From: Platycnemis pennipes
Taxonomy: Eukaryota > Arthropoda > Insecta > Odonata > Platycnemididae
Reading direction: 5' to 3'
DNA length: 64,000 nt
Assembly: GCA_933228895.1 (NCBI GenBank)
Contig: OW121854.1
Coordinates: 7,443,131 to 7,507,130, forward strand
The position numbers were made by a program, and so were the translations under genes. The notes under the pieces were generated by a model. It did not search any database. It saw only the letters and a program-made list of their open reading frames with translations, and was not told where the DNA came from. This document shows, one piece after another, positions 55,501-64,000 of this stretch (position 1 is its first letter; each line of letters opens with the position of its first letter).

Positions 55501-56550
55501 ATCTACATCGACATAATACCCTGCAAGCCACCATAAAGGTGTGTAGCAGAGGGTGAATTCTCACCAAACGTGCACGGCGTAGCATGTATAAAAAAGGATT
55601 AGTATTTATATATTATTCTAAACTTCACTATTTAAAAAAGATAAAAATGGCAAAGCAAACATGCAAAAACATGCTGTTAGTTGGGTTAACGTCAAGTCCT
55701 TATACCAGCATGCGACTACTCGTACTGGATTTATTTACCGCTATTCATATCCCTAATTGTAGGAGGAAAAAGGACATTTTGAATCTGTCAGTTCGGCAAT
55801 CAATTTCTCTAATTTTGTGATTATAATCCAGTCTACCATTATAAGTTGGGGTTCGCAATATATTTTTAACCTCATTACTGAAAATATGGCCTTGGAATTT
55901 TTTTAAGAGATTAAGTCTAAATTTCAACCTGGGATCTGTCAACGATTCCCAATTTAATTCATAATGGACTGGTTACGCTAATAAGGTTATCGAACCGTCC
56001 CTTAACTAATGTTGCCGATCTTCGCTGCACACGTTCAAGTTCGCTTTTTAGACCGATTTTGTAGAATCCCATACATTGGCAGCATATTCCAAATTAGATC
56101 TAACGAGGGAAAAGTAGCTGATTTCTACTACACGAACTTCACATTTACCCAGTACTCTTTTGACGAATTCCAGTTTACGATTCGCGTGACCCATTATTTC
56201 ACGTATGTTTACCACAGGAAAGATCATATGTCAGTCTTATTCCAAGATATTTAATGGATTTCACGTTTGTTAACTCATTGTTACTTATTTTGTATGAGCT
56301 AGGAGGAGAGCTATTCTTTTTCTAAAAATTATTACAAGACATTTTTAAAAGTTTAATTCTAATTGCCATGTATTATACCAATTTTCATTTGCTTGTAGGT
56401 CATCAATTAAATATTCTCTATCGCATAGAAATTCCCTGTACACTACTGCGTCATCGGCAAATAGAAAAAGCGTACTTTTTATCATCTTATTGATATCGTT
56501 ATTTTCAGGAGGACATAAAGCGTTGTTCAATGTATAACTTATGAAATTCA
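55501..56550 (-). pseudogene. B1 LINE 3' half with FADD box
   Basis: About 1.05 kb from the hexamer tail (ATCTACATCGACATAATACC) through the 3'UTR, the C-terminal region (LKFRLNLLKKFQGHIF, HKIREIDCRTDRFKMSFF) and on to a reverse transcriptase palm piece (56345-56551) with LFLFADDAVVYREF. Frames shift several times. It is the longest B1 copy here. Confidence 0.8.
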
Positions 56551-56811
56551 AGAAGTCAAAAGAGTGATGTTACTTTTCACAAGTTAGACCGTACCTTGAA
56601 TATGAAGCCAGTGTATGGAATCCTAATAAATTAGGTTTTATCTGAGAGCTAGGCAGTGCGCATCGCAGAGCAGGTAGATCTGTTAAAAGTTGTTACGATA
56701 AGTTTAGTAGTGTATCAGAATGAATAAAATATTTACACTGAGAATCATTATCAGATCGTAGGTTATAATATGGATTATATCTCCTGCTCAAAATTTAAAC
56801 GGATAGATTTT
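56549..56811 (+). pseudogene. B3 LINE C-terminal fragment (plus)
   Basis: Plus-strand remnant of YFSQVRPYLEYEASVWNPN-like sequence, then the R-AR-SVKSCYDK-like region and SLRSRRL. It ends exactly where the hexamer tail of the next, opposite copy starts. Confidence 0.65.
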
Positions 56812-58164
56812 CATCTACATCTACGTAATAACATGCGAGCCACCACAAGGGTGTGTGGCAGGGGGTGAAGATCACCAAACATGCACTATTGAAATGTAAC
56901 TCGGATATTTAATGGAGACATGCTAGATATTGGTGTCACATGCAGCTAGATGGTTAATATCTACGAAATAAGAAAGGGATTTTTGGTTGTTATTACATGC
57001 ATCATAAACTACAGACTACTCTGACTATATTTCACCTACCTATCCCGTTGCTACGCTGCCTATTGTTCTCTCTTATTGTACGCGGGAAAAATGACATTTT
57101 AATTCTATCGGTACGACAATCTATCTCTCTAATCTTGTTAATTTGATTAAACATAGCATAATACGTAGGAGTTCTTAACATATAACAAATATCACCTGTG
57201 AACAAATCGGGTTCGAATTTACTTAAAAGATTTAACCTAAATTTTAACCTGCCTTCTGATAGTAATTCCCATCCTAGTTATTCTATTTAACCCGTACCCT
57301 TATGCAATTATCATAGCCGCCTTCAACAAGTCTAGCGGATTTCTTTTGCACACGCTCTAGTACTTTTATCATACCTTCCTCGTACGGATCCCATACACTA
57401 GCGGCAAATTCTAAATGAGGCCTTACAATTGCAAAAGAGCTTCTTTCTCATACTCTCTCATCGCATTTGCCTAGAACCCTTTTCACGAATCCTAATCTAC
57501 GATTTGCTACACTAGTTATTTCCCTGATTGGATTCCCCCATGACATGTCTTCAGTGATGGTGACGCCTAATTATTTAATAGATTCTACGTTAGTTACTCT
57601 CTTTTCTTTGATGAAATAATTATTCCGGGGAAAGCTATTTCTTTTCCAAAAGTTCATTACGACGCATTTCTTCAAATTTAATTTTAGCTGCCTCCTATTA
57701 CACCAATCATCGATCGAATCTAAATCCTTAGCCAATAACTGACCGCCCTCTTCATTTCTAATTTTCTTATACACTACTGCTTCATCTGCAAAAAGATGGT
57801 GCCTGCTATTTTTAGCTAATGCATTCAAGTCATTTACGTAGAGAAGAAATAAAATTGGGCCTATCATTTTTCCCTGGGGAACACCCGATGTAACTTTTAC
57901 ATCGCCTGACCTGACACCATCTAACACCACCCTTTGAACGTGTTCATCTAAGAAGTCTCCTATCAAGCCTACAATATTACTGTCTATCTCGTATGATGCA
58001 AACTTCGTGAGTAACTTGTCCAACGCTTTTCTAAAATCAAGAAACACTGCATCTACCTGTACATTACTTTCTCCGGAAACTAAAATATCATGAACAAAAA
58101 GACCTAATTGAGTTTCACAAGACCAGAGTGTCAAGCGTCGTTTCGTCAACGTTCTAGAGCTCAC
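56812..58164 (-). pseudogene. B3 LINE, longest copy (reverse transcriptase to tail)
   Basis: 1.35 kb from CATCTACATCTACGTAATAAC to 58164. The minus-strand frame 57571-58164 (197 codons) covers the palm: VDAVFLDFRKALDKL (usual LDFSKAFDK), GVPQGKMIGPILFLLYVNDL, then HHLFADEAVVYKKI and RRQLKLNLKKCVVMNF. The second catalytic aspartate of FADD is replaced (FADE), so it is catalytically dead. Downstream the C-terminal region is frameshifted. The fingers and endonuclease are missing. Confidence 0.85.
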
Positions 58165-58899
58165 TGTGAGGACTGATTAGTCTGTTATTGTATAGTAATG
58201 TTTTCAACTGCCAATGTTCGCAATGGAGAAAAGAAGGAAATCCTGTGAATTTGTTTATAATTTCATTTCAAGTTTTTTTTACAATTCATTCAAACAATTC
58301 ATTTTCATTAAACCAGAAGAGATGTCGTATTTGTCAGCCATATGCATATGAATTTGAATTAACATCTAAATGTTTAAAAATAAAAGCACACTTTTTTCTC
58401 CATTGTTAACATTGGTATTTGAAGCGATCACAATATAATCACAGACTACTATAATCATTGCTCAGTGTGTGCTTTATTCCAATCGCATTTGTCAGCAGCA
58501 ACGCCTCACAGATCGCAGTAACTCCTAATCGCAACTCACAGGTTTCGCCGGAATGGAGTCATACGTTTATGACTGTTACTTTTACACACCTATGGCCACT
58601 TAACAGTTTGCGATATATCGCTCATGTGGAGCTAACTCCTCGAGGCTCGAATCGCATCGATCGATTGATGGCGAATCATCCCCGCTTAATCCACACTTTC
58701 GCTTTCCCGCCAGCGCCGCACTGGGAGTGAGGGAGGGGAGGGAATGCCTCCCCTCCCTTGGAGAGCTCGCCGACCGGCCTTCAACTGTCCCTGAAATTAA
58801 TAATTGCCGCTCGAGGGCGGAATGACACGGGACCGATGGGGGAAGGGCAATAAAAATGGCTACCTCCACTCCGTGCCACTCGGGGATGCACATTCTTCT
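58165..58899. other. No gene recognised; G/C-rich 58660-58880
   Basis: A/T-rich then G/C-rich. The latter ends at a B1 tail. Confidence 0.45.
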
Positions 58900-59488
58900 C
58901 AACATCTACATAATACCCTTCAAGCCACCTCAAAGGTGCGTGGCAGAGGATGAATTCTTACCCAACATTCACCACGTATCATTCATTTAAAAGGATTAGT
59001 ATTTATATACTGTTCTAAACTAACCTATTTAAAAAAAAGATAAAAATAGCAAAGCAAACATGCAATAACATGCTGTTAGTTGGGTTAGCTTCAAGTCCTT
59101 ACACCAACATGCAGCTACCAATGTTATCCATTGCTACACTCGTACTGGATATATTTACCGTTATTCATATCCCTAATTGTACGAGGAAAAAAGGACATTT
59201 TGAATCGGTCAGTTCGGCAATCAATTTCTCTAATTTTATGATTATGGTCCAGTCTCCCATAGTAAGTTGGGGTTCGTAAAATATTTTTAACATCATCACT
59301 GAAAATATTGCCTTGGAATTTGTTTAAGAGATTAAGTCTAAATTTCAACCTGCGATCTGACAATGATTCCCATTTCAATTCATTTAATAGACTGTTTACG
59401 CTAATCAGGTTATCGTACCGTTCCTTTACAAATCTTGCCGATCTTCGCTGCACACGTTCAAGTTCGTTATTTAGACCGATTTCGTAGT
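58900..59488 (-). pseudogene. B1 LINE 3' end, well-preserved C-terminus
   Basis: The minus-strand frame 59124-59453 (109 codons) reads MQRRSARFVKERYDNLISVN, LLNELKWESLSDRRLKFRLN, NIFSDDVKNILRTPTYYGRL, HKIREIDCRTDRFKMSFFPR and ends GKYIQYECSNG. The B1 3'UTR and tail lie at 58900-59120. It is the best B1 C-terminus in the window and defines the subfamily. Confidence 0.85.
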
Positions 59489-59654
59489 GATTAATTTTTA
59501 ATAAATATTAATTATTCTTCTGGCGAATAAGACGCTGGTTCGATCATCCGCGACATCCTTAGGGAGCACAAGATGTCACTGTCGCGTGCCCGGTGCAGTG
59601 CACGAATGTTTACTGTAAGATCATTGTTTAAAGTGCAGTAAAATCTCATGCAGG

Positions 59655-60135
59655 AATTTAAAACTGATGGCATTAATGAAGATGATATATATTTATGTAC
59701 ATGAAAAACCCCTACGTATTTACCTATGCTACATTTGAACAGATAAATAACATTAGAGTGATATATTGTTATACCGATAGATTTTAAATAATATTATTCC
59801 CTCGTGCCATTACAGAGTGTAAAAGGCCACATGGCAATAGGTTAGGAAGGTTGAATAATTTTGTACCAGTCTCTAGTGCATGATGCATTAACATTCCTAA
59901 CTCATGCATGACACGAAAAAGCTGATAAGTACATTCATATAGTTAAATATCGTAATAATCAATGATACCTTTATAACTATGTAGATACCTACCAACCATC
60001 TAGCTGCGTGTGACTCCATTATCTGATTTTTTTTCTATATATTGCCTGGTCGCATGTCAATAGTGCATGATTGGTTATGTTTAGCGCCTGCCACACACCC
60101 TCCCGGTAAGTTGCAGGGCATTGCTTAGATGCAGC
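59655..60135 (+). pseudogene. B3 LINE 3' end, degenerate
   Basis: Plus strand with remnants of the FEQINNIRVIYCYTDRF type, then the 3'UTR with ATGATTGGTTATGTTTAGCG and CCTGCCACACACCCTCCC. It ends in a worn GCTTAGATGCAG tail. Confidence 0.65.
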
Positions 60136-61437
60136 TGAACGTATGCTCGCGGAGATCGGGTTGGTGTGACTAGTAGTGCGGATTTTTCAGTGGAAAATCG
60201 GTCCCCATTTGAGTGCCTAGTGGAGGGCATTTCAAGTTCAGTACTCCGTCCGTCGGATGGGACGTTTAGCCTTTGTCCTTTTGGCGCCTATCCACCTATC
60301 CTAAATTGCGCAAATGTCCTTAGCCTTTGTCCTTTTGGCGCCTATCCACCTATCCTAAATTGCGCAAATGTCCTTAGCTGTCGGTCGCCTCCCCTGACTA
60401 ACCAACCAACTTGCTTGCTGCCACCGATCCGCCTTCAGGCGACGTCTGCCAAGATTCCTAGTGTTAGCGACACCTCGGAGACGACAACGTGCAACCATGA
60501 AGGCCACAGCGCCGCCACGGCTACAAATACTCGTTTAAGTACCATTCAGAACCACCGCAAGGGCGAGTGGCAGGGGTTGAATCTATCGTTTTTTCAACAC
60601 TTTTTTAACGTTTTCATTACCAGCTCCACTATTAGTTTAAATAGATTCATCTGTAAGCCAAATATTTTCTGGTGTCACCCAGATTCCAATTCCAAAGTTT
60701 CCCATCTCCAGAAAACTTAGTGTTTTAGTACTATTCAAACATTGTCGTGCGCCAATCATACAAAGAAACGTCGCAAACAATGACGAAGATTGCATTTGTC
60801 AAATTTGTGTTTATTACAGAGGTGAAAGAAAAAATCTCAAATCAATATTGGCTAAACTGACTCTCAGTTCAACTTTCTATCGCTCTAATTTTTTATCAAT
60901 AGGATCTGATTAACCATATCGCAAAACAATTCATTCACTGGTGTTTGCTTGAGAGTACAACCCTAATGCTTCATGCGCGGATTCTTTCCAAAGTTACTGT
61001 TGTCCATCGACGTTCCAGATTGCCGAGTCTCGCTCTCTTCATTCATTCGAGGTTCTTCCAGATTCACGCAAGCCGACTGTTTTCCTTTCAAGGATCATTT
61101 CCTGCATTTCGGCGGTCGCTGTAACATTTCCGTTTTGTCACTAAGATATTATCATTATAAATTTGTTCCCGGTGACAAAGTTCTTAGAGACTTAGTAAAA
61201 TGTTTCCTTAAACCTCGCGGAGCGTCTTAAACCATTCGAGCATTGAGGTCTCCAAAGATAATGAATCGTGGTGCCATGTGTTCTCTCCATCTCTCTCATG
61301 CAGCGGTCATTCCAATGTCAAATTTCTAACTCATCTGGATGGCTCGTGAGCCCAAGAGGTGGAATTTTAAGCGTCCAGGGGGAATATTTGGAATTCTCAT
61401 GATTGACACTCATCCACCGGATGCCAGATTATTTCTA
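60136..61437. other. No gene recognised
   Basis: The open frame 60166-60720 (184 codons) owes part of its length to the 54-bp duplication and has no recognisable motif. 60540-60585 (CCACCGCAAGGGCGAGTGGC) looks like a worn B tail on the minus strand. Confidence 0.45.
60267..60374. repeat. Perfect 2 x 54-bp tandem duplication
   Basis: The unit beginning TAGCCTTTGTCCTTTTGGCG (60267-60320) is repeated exactly at 60321-60374. The length is a multiple of three and keeps the surrounding open frame. Confidence 0.92.
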
Positions 61438-61800
61438 TAGAATATGTGGACTGTGCATGGAATCCGAATGAATTAGGTTTGATCAGAGAACAAGACAGTG
61501 TTTCAGAGTAGAGCATCTAGGTTTGTTATAATGCGATACGATAGATTTAGTAGTGTATCAGAGTAAATAGGAGAATTAGGTTGGGAATCATTATCAGGTC
61601 TTATGTTAAAGTACAGATTAAATTTAATGCAAAAATTTAAAACGGATAGCTTAGCTGAAGATGTTACATTTATATCAAAGGCCCCTGCGTATTTTGCTAG
61701 ATTCGACCTGATATATAGGATTAGAGTGATAGATTATCGTATTGTTAGGTATAAAGTGACATTTTTATAGCTTTTCATTAGGGAGCATAATATGCAGCAT
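61438..61800 (+). pseudogene. B2/B3 LINE C-terminal fragment, degenerate
   Basis: Plus-strand sequence aligning to WNPNELGLIREQDSV, then the R-FVI-RYDR, LGWESLSG-, LKYRLNLMQK and FDLIYRIRVIDYR regions. Many stops. The 3'UTR and tail are missing. Confidence 0.7.
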
Positions 61801-62904
61801 AGCAAAAATAGCTTAGCCGTATATTTCCCGGATGTGTCTTCCCCATGATAAATATTTAGTGACTGTTACACCTACTATAAGTACCTTATGGATTTAATGC
61901 TTTCAATTATAGTTTTTCTAAAGCTATAGGATCGCTCTAAAGAATTATTCCTCTTAAAAAATGAATGGCTACACACTTTTTAAGGATTAGTTCTAAGTTA
62001 AGGTCCTTCCCAGTGGCTCACAGAGGAGTACGAGGATGAGTATGTAGACGACTCTTTAAAATTCGACTATGAACTCGGCGTATCTTTCGCTAGGCAAGCG
62101 TCAAATCCGAAGCGCGCTTTTTCTATTTTTCCCTACCAGCTGTGAACTTCGTTTTATACTGCGAGCATGTTTCTCAACTTTCTCCGATACTAAAATATTC
62201 CCACCGTGCTCTCTGGCTCTGATGCTCAACACTCAATACATTACTCATGTTCTTTCACCTCCTTGTTAATATCCTCTTCCCGTTCCATGATGCCTTGTGA
62301 CAATCATTTGAACTGCAACGCATCGTATTCTCATGTCAGTATTCTTGGTATCGATTTTCACTTTCAATTTTTAGCTTCAATGTAAATCGAAATACTTTTA
62401 CCGTGCTTGCGATTGTCCAAGACTGGTAATCATTGTTTTCTCTCTGGTCTGAGGTCACCGTCAACGCCCTCGTGATTCTCATAGTTGACCCTCACCGTCA
62501 GTAATGAAGGAAAAGCTCAATGGCAACACGTTGACGTCAATTCCAAGCTAATAACTCATACCAGGGAAAGGAACTGCTCCCCTACCCTGAATGTATAAAT
62601 TTCCACGCCAACTGCACAGCGGGATGAACTCTGGCCTCAACTATCAAACTATCCTTCGAATAAAACACTGAGTGAGTTATTAATTCACACAGCAGTTGAT
62701 AATCCATTCACTTATCTCCCGAGTTATAACATGCGGAAAGAAGCGATCATTCAATTTGTAATATCTTGATGTTTCGTCTTTCACATTTCCTCTGCCTGGT
62801 TGTGGCTGTTACAATGCTAACATTTTGGGCAGACGTATTTCTCATGATACATATCTATGCCACAGTTCAAGTTTGTGTAGTTGTTTAATGTTTAGAATTT
62901 AACA
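61801..62904. other. No gene recognised
   Basis: Non-coding, A/T-rich, nothing supported. Confidence 0.5.
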
Positions 62905-63227
62905 AGATTAGAGAGATTAACAAGATTAAGGAGACAGATTGTCGTACCGATAGATTTAAAATGTCATTTTTCCCGCGTACCATAAGAGAGAACAATAGGG
63001 AGCGTAGCAAAGGGATAGGTAGGTGAAATATAGTCAGAGTAGTCTGTAGTGCATGACGCATGTGATAACAACCAATAATATCTTTCTTATTTCGTAGATA
63101 TTAACCATCTAGCAGAATGTGACCCTATTTTCTAGCATGTCTCTTTTAAATATCCTAGTTGCATGTCACTAGTGCATGTTTGGTTATCTTCACCCCCTGC
63201 CACACTCCCTCGTGGTGGCCTGCAGGG
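62905..63227 (+). pseudogene. B3 LINE 3' end, tail cut by a B2 insertion
   Basis: Plus strand with a TRLREINKIKETDCRTDRFK-like remnant, KMSFFPRTIRENNRERSKGI, then the B3 3'UTR to GGCCTGCAGGGTATT, where the expected GATGTA tail is replaced by the opposite B2 tail. Confidence 0.75.
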
Positions 63228-63690
63228 TATTCATCTACAACTACACGAGAACCTGCAAGCCACCGCGAGGGTGTGTGGCAGGGGGTAAATATCACCAAGC
63301 ATGCACTGTAGAATTGCAAACATGCAACTATATTGTTAGTATCTACATAGTAATCACGGGAATGGTTGTTAATGCATGCATCATTCACTACAGACTACTC
63401 TAAAATATTTCCCTTTGCTATGCTGCCTATTCTGCTCTCTTATAGTAACGGGGAAAAATGACGTGTGGAAGCTATCTGTACGATAATCTCTCTCTAATCT
63501 TATTTATCTTGTCGAATCTAGCATGATGCGCTGATTTTTTTAATAAATGTGTAACATCTTCACATTAAATTTCTGTAAGAAATTTAATCTGTACTTCATC
63601 CTACTCTCCGATTATGATTCCCAACCTAATTCTAGTATTAATTCTGTTACACTACTAAACCTATCGTAAAACCTTTTGACGAACCAAGCT
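63228..63690 (-). pseudogene. B2 LINE 3' end (minus)
   Basis: Starts CATCTACAACTACACGAGAACC. The 3'UTR follows, then minus-strand coding remnants (FDKINKIRE, LGWES, RFVKRFYDRF-like) with frameshifts. A further GTAGATGTAGATGCAG microsatellite scrap lies at 63746-63761. Confidence 0.75.
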
Positions 63691-64000
63691 GCTCTACGCA
63701 AAAAAATTACCTCTTTGCCTCGTTCCAGATTTTCACTGCGATTACGTAGATGTAGATGCAGTTGTCAGGAAAGTTTCGTACAACGACTGACCATCGATCT
63801 TCAGTAATTGTATCGGGATGTTCCTTCGAATGGCACAAAAGTCCTCCCAACACTGATTCGGGTCGCCCGTGATAATGGCTGCTTATGTGTGATGCTTAGT
63901 TCAGGTAATCCATTAGCCGTCGGTTCTAATTCTTCTTCAGTCTTGTATGTTTTGAACACCATCGCACCAAAAATAGGAGCAACATCAGCACCTCAAGAAT
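63691..64000. other. No gene recognised at the right edge
   Basis: Apart from the hexamer scrap there is nothing supported. Confidence 0.5.

Noticed and set aside
60166..60720. 184-codon open frame with an 18-residue repeat
   Set aside because: The length is inflated by the 54-bp DNA duplication; composition is serine/proline/threonine-rich and no domain is recognisable.
1..64000. CRISPR arrays, rRNA genes, operons, bacterial promoters
   Set aside because: No regularly spaced identical repeats with unique spacers, no rRNA-like sequence and no prokaryotic gene layout. The window is eukaryotic.

Overview
This window is eukaryotic. It has low gene density, spliceosomal introns (GT...AG), long A/T-rich stretches broken by short G/C-rich blocks, microsatellites, and a dense layer of truncated retrotransposons and DNA transposons on both strands. 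The repeat families (LINE tails ending in GATGTA or GATGAT microsatellites, a Tc1/mariner-type element, hAT-like MITEs, Penelope-type hammerhead remnants) fit an arthropod, probably an insect. I cannot name the species from the sequence. No rRNA, convincing tRNA, CRISPR array, operon or prokaryotic signal is visible, and I recognise no ordinary host gene.

Two loci carry substantial coding sequence. (1) On the minus strand, 30552-32703 is a two-exon gene with a 100-bp phase-2 intron and a probable 5'UTR intron. Its predicted product of about 683 aa matches the RAG1/Transib transposase core. It keeps a D281-D391-E601 triad and a C406-C409-H575-H580 zinc site with nearly the spacing of vertebrate RAG1 (D600-D708-E962; C727-C730-H937-H942). 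It has no RING-type N-terminus and no visible RAG2-like partner. (2) On the plus strand, 26152-29231 is a 3.08-kb IS630/Tc1/mariner-type transposon. Its terminal inverted repeats are about 512 bp and about 99% identical. The transposase has 91 residues between the second D and the E, and one frameshift near its N-terminus.

The rest is mostly retrotransposon debris. I use working names. A: LINE tails ending in a GAT microsatellite and starting at CCTAGGATTG (3.6, 4.4, 6.0, 17.5 kb). B1, B2, B3: three related jockey/CR1-like LINE subfamilies ending in GATGTA hexamers (about 30 fragments from 18 kb to the right edge, a few with reverse transcriptase motifs). C: a 430-500 bp G/C-rich non-autonomous repeat (7.6, 22.2, 23.7, 37.2, 43.0 kb). 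D: a 0.6-kb inverted-repeat element (1.5 and 16.7 kb). E: a decayed LINE C-terminus (2.1 kb). F: a CR1-like reverse transcriptase piece (22.3 kb). PLE: Penelope-like/hammerhead remnants (3.4, 34.3, 42.4-42.7, 50.1 kb).

Layout: 0-8 kb has families D, E, PLE, A and C. 8-16.7 kb is almost featureless. 16.7-25 kb is D, A, B and C debris. 26-29 kb is the DNA transposon. 30-33 kb is the RAG1-like gene. 34-64 kb is nested B-family LINEs with small MITEs, hairpins and G/C-rich blocks. There is no sign of genes working as a pathway; the window reads as a transposon-rich intergenic or heterochromatic segment.
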